A DNA stretch of 64,000 bases from Sulfolobus tengchongensis. GTDB taxonomy: Archaea > Thermoproteota > Thermoprotei_A > Sulfolobales > Sulfolobaceae. The DNA lies in assembly GCF_036967215.1 (NCBI RefSeq), contig NZ_CP146016.1, positions 152,501 through 216,500 on the forward strand. Direction: 5' to 3'. Position 1 is the stretch's first letter, and each line of letters opens with the position of its first letter. Made by a program: the position numbers and the translations under genes. Under the pieces are notes generated by a model. The model was not told the origin of the DNA. It ran no database searches and saw only the letters and a list, made by a program, of their open reading frames with translations. Shown one piece after another: positions 28,066-40,779 of this stretch.

Positions 28066-28833
28066 ATGTATTATGTTTTTATACTTGGAACTGCAGGATC
28101 AGGGAAAACAACAATGACTAAAAATCTGCAAGATTACTTACTAGATCAAGAGATGGATACTGCAATAATAAACCTTGATCCGGCTGTTGAACATTTGCCA
28201 TATACGCCAGATTTTGATGTGAGGGATTACGTTGATGCGTACGAGGTTATGGATAATTATCAATTGGGCCCTAATTCGGCTCTAATAGCATCTATAGATT
28301 TGATTTTAACTAGAGCCTCTGAAATTAAGTCTGACATAGATCAGATAGAGGCTAATTACGTACTTATAGATACACCGGGTCAAATAGAGTTGTTTGCTTA
28401 TAGGGAAACTGGGAGGCTTATTTCCAAACTTATCAGGGGAAACAATAAGGCGTTAGGATTGTTTTTATTTGACTCATTTCTTGCTAAGGAAGCTAGAAGC
28501 TTCGTATCTTTATTACTTCTTTCAAGTTCTATAAAATTCAGATTAGAATTGCCTATCATAAATGTTCTTAATAAAGTAGACCTTTTAACGGATAAAGAGT
28601 TAGAACAGATACTTGGATGGGGAGAAAGTGCGGAGAATCTAATTGATGAATTAGGCAAAGTGGATGAATATTCTCTTGAGCTTATTAACTTACTAATAGA
28701 AAGTTTATCCTCTAACTTAATTCCGGTATCATCCGAAAAAGGTAGTGGTTTTGACGAATTATATGCAGAAATTCAAAGAGTATTAGCGGGAGGAGAAGAT
28801 TACTTAACGGAGGAACCAAATCCTAAGTTATAA
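28066..28833 (+). CDS. GPN-loop GTPase (XAB1/Npa3-like)
   Basis: 255 residues. Walker A GTAGSGKTTMTK at residues 7-18, the family-defining Gly-Pro-Asn loop in QLGPNSALI, DTPGQIELF (switch region), and LNKVDLL for guanine specificity. Dimeric GTPase; eukaryotic relatives assist RNA polymerase II assembly. First gene of the large information-processing cluster that continues with PCNA. Confidence 0.95.
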   Translation: MYYVFILGTAGSGKTTMTKNLQDYLLDQEMDTAIINLDPAVEHLPYTPDFDVRDYVDAYEVMDNYQLGPNSALIASIDLILTRASEIKSDIDQIEANYVLIDTPGQIELFAYRETGRLISKLIRGNNKALGLFLFDSFLAKEARSFVSLLLLSSSIKFRLELPIINVLNKVDLLTDKELEQILGWGESAENLIDELGKVDEYSLELINLLIESLSSNLIPVSSEKGSGFDELYAEIQRVLAGGEDYLTEEPNPKL

Positions 28834-28862
28834 GCTTTATTAGTTTTTGAACAATTACATAT

Positions 28863-29603
28863 TTGATGAAAGCTAAAGTAGTTGATGCTGTATCATTTTC
28901 CTTCATCTTAAGGACTGTTGGCGACTTTCTAAGTGAGGCTAACTTTGTCGTAAATAAAGAAGGCATAAGAATAAGCGGAATAGACCCTTCAAGAGTAGTT
29001 TTCCTAGATATATTTATGCCAGCGAGTTATTTTGAGGAATTTGAGGTGAACCAAGATAAGGAGGTTATAGGATTTAAGTTAGAAGATGTAAACGACATAT
29101 TAAAGCGCGTCATGAAGGAGGACTCACTAATATTGTCCTCTTCCGAATCTAAACTAGTATTAACATTCGATGGCGAATTTACTAGATCTTTTGAACTTCC
29201 TTTAATTCAGGTTGAAACTATGCAACCGCCTTCCGTTAATTTGGAGTTTCCATTTAAAGCACAGTTACTCACCATAACATATGCGGATATCATTGATGAA
29301 CTAGCAGATCTAGGAGAAGTCCTTAATATATACTCAAAAGATAATAGGCTCTACTTCGAAGTTGTTGGAGATATAGCTACATCAAAAGTTGAGTTATCAA
29401 CAGAAGGAGGGACTTTGCTAGAAGCCTCTGGAGCAGACGCAAGCAGTAGCTATGGGATGGAATATGTTGCCAATACTACAAAGATGAGACGAGCTTCTGA
29501 TTCAATGGAATTGTACTTTGGTTCTCAGATTCCATTAAAGCTCCACTTTAAGTTACCTCAAGAAGGATATGGGGACTTTTACATTGCACCAAGGGCAGAG
29601 TAA
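28863..29603 (+). CDS. pcn2: DNA polymerase sliding clamp, PCNA2-type subunit
   Basis: 246 residues, the usual PCNA length. It begins [20 protein letters not shown] and ends DFYIAPRAE, which I recognise as the PCNA2 subunit of the Sulfolobus heterotrimeric clamp (PCNA1/2/3), also because priS follows it as in S. solfataricus. Tethers polymerase, FEN1 and ligase on DNA together with the other two subunits. Leaderless start at ATG 28863 is likely (an alternate second ATG at 28866). Overlaps priS by 35 bases. Confidence 0.94.
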   Translation: MMKAKVVDAVSFSFILRTVGDFLSEANFVVNKEGIRISGIDPSRVVFLDIFMPASYFEEFEVNQDKEVIGFKLEDVNDILKRVMKEDSLILSSSESKLVLTFDGEFTRSFELPLIQVETMQPPSVNLEFPFKAQLLTITYADIIDELADLGEVLNIYSKDNRLYFEVVGDIATSKVELSTEGGTLLEASGADASSSYGMEYVANTTKMRRASDSMELYFGSQIPLKLHFKLPQEGYGDFYIAPRAE

Positions 29604-30561
29604 TTTAATTAAGAATTTTTTTAGGCAATATTACTCTAATGCAAATCTTGAATTGCCAAAAGATATGGAGCTAAGGGAATTCGCTCTACAACCCTTTGGT
29701 TCAGACACTTATATCAGGCATCTTTCCTTTGTATCTATTGATGAGTTAAAAAATTATATTGTTAACGTGAATATTCCTCTTCACTTATTTTACTCTTCAG
29801 CTAGATATCAGTTACCAGCTGCTAAGAACATGGACGAGAAAGGTTGGATGGGCTCTGATCTACTATTTGATATAGATGCAGATCATATATGTCAATTAAG
29901 GTCAATTAGATTCTGTCCTATTTGTGGCAGTGAAGTTTCTTCTGAAAAATGTGAGAGAGATGGATCAGAAGCTATCGAATACACTGAGATGACTAACGAA
30001 TGTATAAATAGAGGATTGGATGAAGCGAGAAAATTAGTTGATATTATTGAAAACGATTTTGGCCTCAAACCTAAAGTTTACTTCTCTGGAAATAGGGGTT
30101 TTCATGTTCAAGTGGACTGTTTTGGTGATTGTGCGCTTTTAGATTCAGATGAGAGAAAAGAAATTGTAGAGTACGTTATGGGAGTAGGTGTTCCAGAATA
30201 TCCAGCAGGTGATGATACTGCTCCAGGATGGGTAGGTAGGAGAAATAGAGGTATAAAGGGTGTAGAGGTGGATGAACAAGTCACCATAGATACAAAGAGG
30301 TTAATCAGAATTCCAAATTCTATACATGGTAAGTCTGGTCTAATAGTTAAAGAACTAAATAGTATAGATGATTTTAAGCTTAATGAAAGTTTATCTCCTT
30401 TCAAAGGATTTACAGTATTTTTACCGTACATTACAATAGAAACTGAGGCTTTAGATAGAAGAATTAAATTATATAGAAATGTGCCAATAAAGATTGAAGC
30501 AAGCATTGGAGTTTACTTACATTTAAAAGGATTAGGTGAGGTAAAAGCGTATGTTAGATGA
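29569..30561 (+). CDS. priS: DNA primase small (catalytic) subunit
   Basis: 330 residues, the same length as S. solfataricus PriS as I recall it. Catalytic aspartates are in [10 protein letters not shown] (near residue 100), the zinc knuckle follows ([13 protein letters not shown] and C in SSEKC), and [12 protein letters not shown] is the conserved His/Arg substrate segment. Starts inside the PCNA gene in another frame and overlaps gins23 by 11 bases, pointing to coupled translation. Synthesises RNA/DNA primers with PriL. Confidence 0.96.
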   Translation: MGTFTLHQGQSNLIKNFFRQYYSNANLELPKDMELREFALQPFGSDTYIRHLSFVSIDELKNYIVNVNIPLHLFYSSARYQLPAAKNMDEKGWMGSDLLFDIDADHICQLRSIRFCPICGSEVSSEKCERDGSEAIEYTEMTNECINRGLDEARKLVDIIENDFGLKPKVYFSGNRGFHVQVDCFGDCALLDSDERKEIVEYVMGVGVPEYPAGDDTAPGWVGRRNRGIKGVEVDEQVTIDTKRLIRIPNSIHGKSGLIVKELNSIDDFKLNESLSPFKGFTVFLPYITIETEALDRRIKLYRNVPIKIEASIGVYLHLKGLGEVKAYVR

Positions 30562-31006
30562 ATTAGTAAGAAAGGAATTATCAGAGGATGAGATTGTAGA
30601 GATTAGTATAGAGGAACTGAATAAGTATTTATCGCTGATAAAGAAATCTAAGGCGTTTGTAGATTCAGAGATTAGAAAGGAAGAATTAAACCTTTTTTCA
30701 GAACTAGCAGAGTCTTTATTTGAGCTCAGGTTATCTAAGGTGTTAGAAGGTAAAAATGTTGAAGGATTTGACAAGTTTATATTTAATATCATTAATATAC
30801 TAAAACAGTTTTATGTAGAATTATTCACTGGACGATATATAATCTATAATGATAAGATTTATTGTAGAGTCTTGAAACCATTAATATATAATGATCAAAA
30901 AGCCGAGGAAGGGGATATTATATTTTTACCAATGAAGGACGCACTACCATTAATTATAGCAAGTTATTTAATTCCCTGCAAAATAGATATTGAGGAGCAA
31001 TTATGA
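30551..31006 (+). CDS. gins23: GINS complex subunit Gins23
   Basis: 151 residues, mostly helical N-terminal domain followed by a small beta domain ([22 protein letters not shown]). Weak sequence conservation, but position directly after priS is that of Gins23 in S. solfataricus, which forms a 2:2 complex with Gins15 in the CMG helicase. Overlaps priS (11 bases) and rpl44e (4 bases). Confidence 0.82.
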   Translation: MLDELVRKELSEDEIVEISIEELNKYLSLIKKSKAFVDSEIRKEELNLFSELAESLFELRLSKVLEGKNVEGFDKFIFNIINILKQFYVELFTGRYIIYNDKIYCRVLKPLIYNDQKAEEGDIIFLPMKDALPLIIASYLIPCKIDIEEQL

Positions 31007-31290
31007 AAGTCCCTAAGGTCATTAATACATATTGCCCTAAGTGTAAGACCCATACTGATCATTCAGTTTCCCTATATAAGAGTGGTAAGAGAAGAAGCTT
31101 AGCTGAGGGTCAGAGGAGATATGAGAGAAAGAACTTAGGATATGGTAGCAAGAGAAAACCTGAACAAAAAAGATTTGCAAAGGTTACTAAGAAACAGACC
31201 TTATTACTAAAGTGTTCTAAATGCGGTTACACTATAGTAAAAGAGGGGATTAGAGTAAAGAAATTGGAACTAGTGGAGGTGGCTAAGTAA
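31003..31290 (+). CDS. rpl44e: 50S ribosomal protein L44e
   Basis: 95 residues, basic. Zinc motif of two CxxC pairs (CPKC near residue 11 and CSKC near residue 74) enclosing the conserved basic [17 protein letters not shown] segment. ATG overlaps the gins23 stop (ATGA). Confidence 0.97.
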   Translation: MKVPKVINTYCPKCKTHTDHSVSLYKSGKRRSLAEGQRRYERKNLGYGSKRKPEQKRFAKVTKKQTLLLKCSKCGYTIVKEGIRVKKLELVEVAK

Positions 31291-31487
31291 TGAGGAAACT
31301 AAGAATCCTAATACCGGAACCCAAAAGCAGATTTCTAAGGGTTAAATGTCCAAATTGCGGTAATGAGCAAACGATATTTAGTCATTCAACATTTCCAGTT
31401 AGATGTCTTAGCTGTGGTACTCAGCTTGTCTACCCCACGGGTGGTAAAGCAAAAATAGTAGGAGAAGTAGTTAGAATATTGGGTTAA
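31290..31487 (+). CDS. rps27e: 30S ribosomal protein S27e
   Basis: 65 residues with the zinc ribbon [13 protein letters not shown] and CLSCGTQL. Usual archaeal length. Its ATG shares one base with the L44e stop codon; downstream aIF2-alpha begins two bases after the stop. Confidence 0.97.
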   Translation: MRKLRILIPEPKSRFLRVKCPNCGNEQTIFSHSTFPVRCLSCGTQLVYPTGGKAKIVGEVVRILG

Positions 31488-31489
31488 AG

Positions 31490-32290
31490 ATGATTTATAG
31501 CAGGAGCAAATTACCTTCAGAAGGAGAAATCTTAATAGCTACCGTAAAACAAGTTTTTGATTATGGTAGTTACGTAACATTAGATGAATATAGTGGTTTA
31601 CAAGCATTCTTGCCTTGGAGTGAAGTAAGTAGTAAGTGGGTTAAGAACATTAGAGACGTTCTAAAGGAAAATAGGAAAATCGTAGTAAAGGTAATTAGAG
31701 TAGATAGGAGAAAAGGTACTGTTGACGTTTCACTGAAGAAGGTCACCGATGACGAAAGGAGAAAGAAAAATTTGCAGTGGAAAAAGATCCAAAGATTAGA
31801 TAAAATATTGGAATTAGTTTCGCAGAAGCTTAAAATAAGTGAAAAAGAAGCATGGGAACAAGTAGCGTGGAAATTGGAAGCTAAATACGGTGACCCTATT
31901 TCAGCTATCGAAAAAGCAGTAAAGGAAGGGGAGAAAATATTGATTGATGCTGGAGTTCCAGATATCTGGATAAAGCCCTTACTAGAAGAAGCTTCAAAAC
32001 ATGTGGAGGAAAAGAAAGTTAAAGCATCTGAGCTTATAACTATAAGAACTAATGAACCTTTAGGAGTTCAGAAGATTAAGGATGTAGTTTCTAAAGTTTT
32101 AGAGAATGTTGAACAAGATTATGAAAATATATTGAATATTAAAATATATACTGTAGGTGCTCCAAGATATAGGATTGATGTCATAGGTACTGATCCAAAG
32201 GAGGTTTCAGAAGCATTAAGTGAGATACTATCCAATTTAATTAAGATAGGGAAAGAAGAAAATGTGGAAATAAGTGTGGTCAAAAAATGA
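31490..32290 (+). CDS. eif2a: Translation initiation factor aIF2 alpha subunit
   Basis: 266 residues: S1 RNA-binding domain (about 8-82, [21 protein letters not shown]), a helical middle domain ([16 protein letters not shown]) and a C-terminal alpha-beta domain ending ISVVKK. The alpha subunit of the trimeric factor that delivers initiator tRNA. Its TGA overlaps the ATG of nop10. Confidence 0.97.
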   Translation: MIYSRSKLPSEGEILIATVKQVFDYGSYVTLDEYSGLQAFLPWSEVSSKWVKNIRDVLKENRKIVVKVIRVDRRKGTVDVSLKKVTDDERRKKNLQWKKIQRLDKILELVSQKLKISEKEAWEQVAWKLEAKYGDPISAIEKAVKEGEKILIDAGVPDIWIKPLLEEASKHVEEKKVKASELITIRTNEPLGVQKIKDVVSKVLENVEQDYENILNIKIYTVGAPRYRIDVIGTDPKEVSEALSEILSNLIKIGKEENVEISVVKK

Positions 32291-32457
32291 AGTGGAAGAT
32301 GAGAAAGTGCGCCAAAGATAAGATATATACTTTTAAAGATATTTGCCCTATTTGTGGATCCAAGACTATAATTCCACATCCACCAAGATTTTCTCCAGAA
32401 GATCGATATGTAAAATACAGAATAGAGTTAAAAAAGGGAATTAAACTTAGCTGTTAA
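32287..32457 (+). CDS. nop10: Ribosome biogenesis / H/ACA RNP protein Nop10
   Basis: 56 codons, too short for ordinary ORF lists. Begins [20 protein letters not shown] and continues [21 protein letters not shown], the classic Nop10 pattern: first cysteine, then DICPICG, then [11 protein letters not shown]. The first zinc knuckle is degenerate (C-A-K-D instead of CxxC), as known for some Nop10s. Part of H/ACA pseudouridylation complexes with Cbf5, Gar1 and L7Ae. ATGA overlap with aIF2-alpha; the 3' end overlaps aglB on the other strand by 11 bases. Confidence 0.95.
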   Translation: MKWKMRKCAKDKIYTFKDICPICGSKTIIPHPPRFSPEDRYVKYRIELKKGIKLSC

Positions 32458-34741
32458 TTACTACACTTGGTTGTAATGCCACACCTGGTTGTACGAATTG
32501 ATACACCATTACCATTATATATGTAGTATAGAATACTCCTCCAGAGCCACCACTTCCCACTGGGAATAAAGCTATATAGGCAGGTTGGAAATATAATAGC
32601 TGGACACGTGGTAATGGAGACCCGGTTATTGTATATGAGCTACTGCTAGGGATCAACTGGGTTGTAAATGGTGCTATAGGTTGTCCATATGGTAGTTGAT
32701 ATAGACTTTCTATAAACATTTGAACAATTAGCGAGTTATACGCAGTCGGTGTCCACGCGAAAGGCTCAGCTTGTGAAACCTGGGATGCTAATGTTTGTGC
32801 AAGTGTTGGATCTGTAGTAGCGTATGTATTGATTATCTGCGTGATTGTATCATTTATCTCAGTTAAGTTAATATATTCGTTTAAAGGATAGCCTGCTATA
32901 GTCGTCATTGCTCCCATAGCTTTTCCTATATCTCCTAAACTAGTCGTATAACCAAGGAATGGCCCAGGAATATCAGGTGGATATCCTAAATACCATTGTA
33001 ATTGATTAGCAGTGAAAACTTCTGTTACTGCATCGTAGGCTATTATATAAACTGGTATGGTATAATTAGGACTACCATATGGATACAAGTGATAATCTTT
33101 TTCTAGTACATTTACTGCAAAGGACTCATTATTTAAGAACATCTCTGCCATGAGCTTTATTTGTGTTCCATTTAGTGTGTTATTTTCGTCTATTACACTT
33201 CTATTTGTAAGTACTTCTAACCAATACCCGTAATCCCACCAAGATAATATAAACGCATGTTGTGGCGAATGTGTTCTTATCCAGTTTATTGCTGATACCC
33301 ATGAGTAGTTCGTTGTTAGAAAACTAGTTGCTGCGTTAGCAATAGCAGGAGGTTCATTACTTGCGAGCGTTGCCAACCCAGCATCTGCAATCAATGAAAT
33401 TCCAATAATCCCGAGAATAACCGCAACCAATATTTTGTTACCATTTCCATATTTTGCTCCTTTTAATAGATTATCTGCAATGTAATATACTCCTAAGCCT
33501 CCTAATGTTGCTACCATATATGCAGTGTAGTTAAATAAGTACGGTTGTTCTGACGTGCCGAATATGCTCGCTACTCCTAATACTAGTAACCATAGTCCCG
33601 ATAAGTTACCTTTTCTTATCGTGTAATACATACCTATAATTGATAGGAATAGCCCTATTCCGAAATCTTGAATCATCGAAGTTATTGGTTGCGGTATGTA
33701 TTCCGCTACTGTTTTGTCTATTGGAACTGTGACTTGATAAAATGGATTAACTATAGCGTAATATCTTGATGGTATTGGCATTGAGGTTGGTCTTAATATC
33801 GCTAATCCAGATAAACCTAACGAGAATATGAAAATCAATACTGCTATTACTATCAAATTCCTTGACTCTGCTATCTCCTTAGGGAGTGTCTTACTCAAGT
33901 ACATGTCTAAGTAAAGCATCGCTGAGATTAAAAGTAAGGACAAGCCATGCGCTAATCCAGATAAGAAGCCTATATTATTGGGCGCTAATGAGGTTAGAAA
34001 TGCTGTGACAACTACTGTTACAGTGTACAAATTTGCTGTTATTTCATCATTTCTGTTTAGTAGAATCAGTAAAAATGCTGCTACTAGTAGACTTAGATCA
34101 ATATAAGTGTACCCTCCCCATGATATCTCTGCTAAGAACAATAGAATACCAGCAGGTATTCCATACCATATGTTTTTCCTCTTTAACCCCTGATTAAATA
34201 AAAATATCGTAAACAATATAAATACAGCACCCCATGACGTCTTAGGTAATCCTCCTAATAGATTCTTGTACGTTAATGCTGGTGATACAGCAATTATCGC
34301 AGCTGCCATATAACCTGCTAACCTGCTATTTGTAAGAGATTCTATAGAAAGATAAGATGCTACTACGCCTAGTCCCGAAAGTAATATATCGGAAAATATA
34401 GCGACTGTATAAACTGCGTTCGCTCCATATGCTCCGTAAAAGGGCAATGATGCAAGTGCTACTAAGAAAGGTAAACCTATAGTGTTTCCTAATTCTATGA
34501 AGTAACCCCACGGGAACCAGCCCAATACATCTGGAGGTACTGCATACCAATTTCCGTGCACTTGTGCTATTAGCAAAGCGTTATAGAAAAGATACCAAGG
34601 GTCAAATTCATTAACTGCCAATGGCCAATTTGCACTTAGACTTCGTATTAGTATTGATACAAGTGAAAGTCCTATTATTAAGGGCAAATCTATAAGTGAT
34701 GTTTTACGTAGATCTCTCCTTATTCCCTTAACTGACTGCAT
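32447..34741 (-). CDS. aglB: Oligosaccharyltransferase AglB (STT3 family)
   Basis: 764 residues. N-terminal two thirds are about 13 hydrophobic segments with the first-loop catalytic carboxylates (EFDPWY near residue 45). The C-terminal part holds WWDYG (in [11 protein letters not shown], about residue 500) and ends in a hydrophobic domain. Transfers the lipid-linked glycan to Asn-X-Ser/Thr of exported proteins at the outer face of the membrane. Archaeal length. Convergent with nop10 (overlap) and divergent from a sequon-rich secreted protein that could be a substrate. Confidence 0.95.
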   Translation of the reverse strand: MQSVKGIRRDLRKTSLIDLPLIIGLSLVSILIRSLSANWPLAVNEFDPWYLFYNALLIAQVHGNWYAVPPDVLGWFPWGYFIELGNTIGLPFLVALASLPFYGAYGANAVYTVAIFSDILLSGLGVVASYLSIESLTNSRLAGYMAAAIIAVSPALTYKNLLGGLPKTSWGAVFILFTIFLFNQGLKRKNIWYGIPAGILLFLAEISWGGYTYIDLSLLVAAFLLILLNRNDEITANLYTVTVVVTAFLTSLAPNNIGFLSGLAHGLSLLLISAMLYLDMYLSKTLPKEIAESRNLIVIAVLIFIFSLGLSGLAILRPTSMPIPSRYYAIVNPFYQVTVPIDKTVAEYIPQPITSMIQDFGIGLFLSIIGMYYTIRKGNLSGLWLLVLGVASIFGTSEQPYLFNYTAYMVATLGGLGVYYIADNLLKGAKYGNGNKILVAVILGIIGISLIADAGLATLASNEPPAIANAATSFLTTNYSWVSAINWIRTHSPQHAFILSWWDYGYWLEVLTNRSVIDENNTLNGTQIKLMAEMFLNNESFAVNVLEKDYHLYPYGSPNYTIPVYIIAYDAVTEVFTANQLQWYLGYPPDIPGPFLGYTTSLGDIGKAMGAMTTIAGYPLNEYINLTEINDTITQIINTYATTDPTLAQTLASQVSQAEPFAWTPTAYNSLIVQMFIESLYQLPYGQPIAPFTTQLIPSSSSYTITGSPLPRVQLLYFQPAYIALFPVGSGGSGGVFYTTYIMVMVYQFVQPGVALQPSVVINS

Positions 34742-34841
34742 GACTGTAGTGTATTAAGTATTATACATTTATTAAACTTATTCCAAGTGTTAGAACAGTT
34801 TCAGTATACAGAGAAGTATAATTAAGAGCTTTATTAGAAAA

Positions 34842-36831
<1,990 letters not shown>

Positions 36832-37186
36832 CTTCATTTATATCTTAAACTTATAATATAAAGCTTACTTAGACATACCTAAAGGCAAGATAGCTTAAAA
36901 AGTATAACTTTATTGCAATGGACTTATCTTATTTGATTGTCATTTCAGAATGTATAATTTATATAAAAATTGATACAAATTATAAATAATGTTTTTAAGA
37001 AGAAATCTGAAATCCAAAACTACTATATATTTTCAAATATTGAAAAATCTAAATGATATATAACATTTCTATTCAAGCAATATGAAAACATTTTAGAAAA
37101 AGGCTTCTAACCTTTCCCTATATGTGTGTACACTTTTCAAAGATATATGTGTATTTATATAGAGTTTCTATGCAGATATATGGAAA
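36832..37186. other. AT-rich intergenic region upstream of amt
   Basis: About 355 bases with no gene. It contains the tRNA-Ile promoter on the minus strand. Two ATATGTGT words about 27 bases apart near 37118-37150 could be operator half-sites for nitrogen control of amt, but this is only a visual repeat. Confidence 0.5.
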
Positions 37187-37205
37187 TCCTTAATAAATAT
37201 TTTGA
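37187..37205 (+). promoter_or_regulatory. TATA-box promoter of amt
   Basis: CCTTAATAAATATTTTGAG, an A/T-rich TATA-like element whose centre is 25-30 bases upstream of the ATG at 37226, predicting a leaderless or nearly leaderless message. Confidence 0.45.
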
Positions 37206-37225
37206 GTTTCGATATCTAGGTAGTC

Positions 37226-38752
37226 ATGAAGCAATGGAAGATAAAGGCAATAATTATTAGCCAAATTATATTGTTTTTATTAATTAGTAATGTATTAGCT
37301 CATTCTCAAACAACCAGCAATTCTACCGCTATTCAGCAGTTGAATCAGACGGTTCAATCTATTTTGAATAGAACATCTGCTTATCCTGCAGTGGCTGTCC
37401 CATCTTGGCTAGACACTGGAAGTAACGCCTGGATGTTAACTGCAGCTACGTTCGTTGGCCTGCAGAGCGTTCCCGGTGTAGCGTTATATTATGCTGGACT
37501 TTCGAAGAAGAAGTATGCTGTAAATTCAGCATTAATGATATTTTATGCGTTTGCCGCGGTATTAGTAATTTGGATGATAGCGGGGTATAACTTTGGATTT
37601 GGATATCCAGCCCTTCTTTCAATCAAAGGTTATGGCATATTTGGTTATCCTGTCCCAGCGTGGAGTGGGCTCTTTGAAGCGTCACAAACAACATACGGTC
37701 CCAGCGGTGCCCATGCCAACATACCTACTGCGACGTTTATTTTCTTCCAGTTTGTATTCGCCGCAATAACTCCTATTCTTCTAGCTGGTGGAGTATTAGA
37801 AAGAATGAACTTCAAAGCTTGGATGGTTTTTGTTCCTTTATGGTCTTTATTGGTATATAGCCCAGTAGCTTATTGGCTATTTGCAGGAGGATGGCTAAAT
37901 CAGATGGGCGCTGTAGATTTCTCTGGAGGATATGTCATACATGTTGATGCTGGAATAGGTGCTTTAGCTGCTGCTTTGGCTGTAGGACCTAGATTAGCTT
38001 CCGAAAGGAAATTAGAAGCTCATAGTTTACCTTTAATATTAGTTGGAGCTGGATTAATATGGTTAGGATGGGATGGGTTTAATGGCGGTGATCCCTTAGG
38101 AGCTACGATTGACGCAGCAATAGCAGTTTTGAACACGAATATTGCAACTGCAGTAAGTGCGGTTGTATGGATTTTGATGGATATGAAATTCTTAGGGAAA
38201 CCTACATTAATTGGAGCTACAAGTGGTGCAATAACTGGTCTAGTCGCTATAACTCCAGCAGCAGGCTATGTTAACGGATGGGAATCTGCACTGATAGGAA
38301 TTGCCTCTGGAAGTATTCCATGGATGGCATTATATTGGTTAGAACCAAAGCTAAGAGTCGATGATACCTTAGGGGTCTTTTCGACGCATGGAATTGCTGG
38401 AATACTCGGTGGTTTGCTAACCGGAGTCTTTGCAAATCCTGCTGTGACTCAATTTGTAGCCCCTGGATTAAGGGGTGCATTATATGGTAACTTATATCAA
38501 CTAGGTATTCAAGCACTTGCAGCAGTAATAGTATGTGTATACGACTTTGCCATAACATTTGGACTTTTAAAATTAATAGGTATATTCATACCACTGCAAG
38601 CTCCACCTCAAGATTTAGCCATAGGAGACTATGCTATTCACGGTGAGGTGGCTTACTCTGAATTATTAGCTAGTATACCTGAAACTGTCAAAGTTAAAGA
38701 ACAAACTATCTTACCAAAGGAGGAAGAAAAGGAAGAGAAAGATCCTGAATAA
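37226..38752 (+). CDS. amt: Ammonium transporter Amt
   Basis: 508 residues. A signal-like hydrophobic N terminus is followed by about 11 membrane segments. Family landmarks: [56 protein letters not shown] (with pore His), [11 protein letters not shown] (second pore His). C-terminal tail is acidic ([10 protein letters not shown]). It conducts ammonium into the cell. No glnK/glnB PII gene adjoins it, unlike in many archaea. Confidence 0.96.
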   Translation: MKQWKIKAIIISQIILFLLISNVLAHSQTTSNSTAIQQLNQTVQSILNRTSAYPAVAVPSWLDTGSNAWMLTAATFVGLQSVPGVALYYAGLSKKKYAVNSALMIFYAFAAVLVIWMIAGYNFGFGYPALLSIKGYGIFGYPVPAWSGLFEASQTTYGPSGAHANIPTATFIFFQFVFAAITPILLAGGVLERMNFKAWMVFVPLWSLLVYSPVAYWLFAGGWLNQMGAVDFSGGYVIHVDAGIGALAAALAVGPRLASERKLEAHSLPLILVGAGLIWLGWDGFNGGDPLGATIDAAIAVLNTNIATAVSAVVWILMDMKFLGKPTLIGATSGAITGLVAITPAAGYVNGWESALIGIASGSIPWMALYWLEPKLRVDDTLGVFSTHGIAGILGGLLTGVFANPAVTQFVAPGLRGALYGNLYQLGIQALAAVIVCVYDFAITFGLLKLIGIFIPLQAPPQDLAIGDYAIHGEVAYSELLASIPETVKVKEQTILPKEEEKEEKDPE

Positions 38753-38834
38753 TCTTAATAATATGAATAATTTTTCTATATCCTGCGAATATTGTCTGAA
38801 TACTTAATAACTTGTTAATTAATCTTTAAATAGA

Positions 38835-38908
<74 letters not shown>

Positions 38909-38911
38909 CTA

Positions 38912-38965
38912 TTATGATGAGCGATGGGCGGCTTGAGGTATGATGATCCATTGTAGCACTGATAT
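38912..38965 (+). ncRNA. C/D box guide sRNA, probably co-transcribed with tRNA-Ala
   Basis: Complete archaeal C/D architecture: C box ATGATGA (38914-38920), 12-base guide GCGATGGGCGGC (38921-38932), D' TTGA (38933-38936), 3-base spacer, C' ATGATGA (38940-38946), 12-base guide TCCATTGTAGCA (38947-38958), D box CTGA (38959-38962). The D' guide complements the conserved 16S segment CCGCCCGTCGC (one G-U); by the N+5 rule it points to the C equivalent to E. coli C1402. The D guide complements the conserved 16S segment TGCTACAATGG and points to its A. The 16S gene is not in the window, so targets rest on conserved sequence. Confidence 0.88.
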
Positions 38966-39005
38966 TAAGAAAAAACTTTTTGTTTACAAAGTTAGATATT
39001 TAACT

Positions 39006-39425
39006 ATGATAGTAACAACTAAATATTCGGAAGTTTGGGATCTCATAACTGGTTTAACAAGGAAAATAAACAAGGAAACTGATAAGGCTCTTGAACAAAT
39101 TGGTCTATCATATTTTGAGTTTAAAGTGATGTGTGCTTTAGACGATGAAGGTAAGATTCCAATGAGTAGAGTTGCCGAAAAATATATGCTAACTAAAGCT
39201 GGGTTAACCAGTATAATTGACAGACTTGAAGAGAAGAATCTCGTTAAAAGGGTCAGAAGTGAGAGTGATAGAAGAGTAATTTACGTCGAATTAACAGATA
39301 AGGGAAGGGAAAAATTAGCTGAGAGTAGGAAAATTTTTCTAAATGTATTATCATCATTCCTGAGTAAATTAAGTGAAGACGAGATAAGGGAGATTGAGAG
39401 GATCTTTCTAAAATTATCTTCCTAA
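39006..39425 (+). CDS. MarR-family transcriptional regulator
   Basis: About 139 residues from ATG 39006. The winged helix is clear: MSRVAEKYMLTKAGLTSIIDRLEEKNLV (recognition helix) and the wing RSESDRRVIYVELTDKGR. Earlier in-frame starts (38940) lie inside the C' box of the sRNA and are rejected. It converges on the ABC transporter operon (39583-43969), whose efflux-like character makes it a plausible target. Ligand unknown. Confidence 0.9.
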   Translation: MIVTTKYSEVWDLITGLTRKINKETDKALEQIGLSYFEFKVMCALDDEGKIPMSRVAEKYMLTKAGLTSIIDRLEEKNLVKRVRSESDRRVIYVELTDKGREKLAESRKIFLNVLSSFLSKLSEDEIREIERIFLKLSS

Positions 39426-39582
39426 CATGTTTATCTCTAAGCATAGCTAATGTGAATTTATAAGATACTGTAAATCTATTTCATATGTGTAATAATGCAT
39501 AAATAATCAATCTATGAATGGTGGTGATTTGGACCAGAGATCCATGAAGGCAATTAAACAAATTCGTGCTAAACCGTATAAT

Positions 39583-40779
39583 TTACTCATACCTTAATGC
39601 TTTATTTGGATCTAGTTTTGATGCTCTATAAGCTGGACCAAAGGCTGCTAATACACTTAAGATTGTAGAAAATGCTAGCACTTCTAACATAAATACCAGT
39701 GAGAACACTGGTGTAACTGAAAGTCCTTTTAAGAAGCTGAAACCTAGTCCAAAATGTTCTTGAGTAAGTAATGTAGCTACTAAAGAGCCTATACCTAATC
39801 CTATTATACTACCTATAAATCCCATGATACTAGCTTCAGTTAGAAATAGCAAAAGTACATCAAATTGAGTAAATCCTAAAGCTCTAAGTATCCCTATTTC
39901 TTTTGTTCTTTCAACTACTGTTGTGAACATAGTTGTGGTTACTCCCATGAACGAGACTACAAAGGAAGTGGCACCTGCAGATACTAATAATCCGTTAAGG
40001 GATTGTAAAGTACTGTCTATTAGTTGTATGAATTCTTCAGCAACTACTATATTTAAAGAGTCACCGAATTTTTGCTTTATTTGGTTAACAACATAATTGA
40101 CGTCACCTAATGAACTTACAATTATTATAGCTCCACTATAGGAGCTTGAAATATCCTGACCAAACGATAACGGCACAATTATCGATCTATCTACATCTAC
40201 ACCCAAAAAACTCCCATACTCGTTAAGGATTCCAGTTACTAGAAATGTTTTACTGAAATTATTTCCATTATAAAATATTATTGTTTGTATAACTTGATTT
40301 ATTTTTATTGGAGTATATCCACCTTGTGGATTTCCTAATTGGTATCCCACTACGGCTTCGTAGCTTACCTCAGCTCCAGGATAGTATCCTTGAGATAGAC
40401 TCATGGCTGGGGCCGCGATTTTAAGTTGAGCTATATTAACAGCGAAAATTGTTGCCCCTTCAAGCCCATTTGAAGTTCTGATTAATGCTGGAAAAGAATA
40501 GAAAGGAATTACCATTTTAACTCCAAATATTGACTCTAACTGAAGTATAAGATATTGAGTTAAACTTAGCCCTCTTCCAGTTGGCGTTACAATGATGTCG
40601 TAAGGAGAAAGATAATTGGAAATCTCAGTAACTATTGTATGGGAATATCCTAGGACCATGGAATTTATTGATATTATAGTAGCAGGGCCTACTACTATAC
40701 CAAGAATTGTTAATATTGCTCTTACTTTCCTCTCCCTTAGTGAGGTAAATGCATATGATATGAAATCCAGTATTTTCAT
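39583..40779 (-). CDS. ABC transporter permease, MacB/FtsX type
   Basis: 398 residues. One N-terminal membrane helix (RERKVRAILTILGIVVGPATIISINS), a large extracytoplasmic domain of about 200 residues, and three C-terminal helices with the typical VVERTKEIGILRALGFTQ and DPNKALRYE segments. FtsX-like permeases couple ATP hydrolysis to mechanical work or export outside the membrane rather than ordinary transport. Overlaps the surface-protein gene by four bases; last gene of the triad. Confidence 0.92.
   Translation of the reverse strand: MKILDFISYAFTSLRERKVRAILTILGIVVGPATIISINSMVLGYSHTIVTEISNYLSPYDIIVTPTGRGLSLTQYLILQLESIFGVKMVIPFYSFPALIRTSNGLEGATIFAVNIAQLKIAAPAMSLSQGYYPGAEVSYEAVVGYQLGNPQGGYTPIKINQVIQTIIFYNGNNFSKTFLVTGILNEYGSFLGVDVDRSIIVPLSFGQDISSSYSGAIIIVSSLGDVNYVVNQIKQKFGDSLNIVVAEEFIQLIDSTLQSLNGLLVSAGATSFVVSFMGVTTTMFTTVVERTKEIGILRALGFTQFDVLLLFLTEASIMGFIGSIIGLGIGSLVATLLTQEHFGLGFSFLKGLSVTPVFSLVFMLEVLAFSTILSVLAAFGPAYRASKLDPNKALRYE

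Noticed and set aside
38271-38558. 95-codon minus-strand ORF inside amt
   Set aside because: Shadow of the real Amt frame; no independent signals.
38940-39005. Upstream start of the MarR gene giving 22 extra residues
   Set aside because: The ATG is the C' box of the C/D sRNA and the extra residues do not belong to the MarR fold; ATG 39006 fits better.
39514-39597. 27-codon ORF between the MarR gene and the ABC operon
   Set aside because: No family, no clear promoter, overlaps the end of the convergent permease gene; too short to support.
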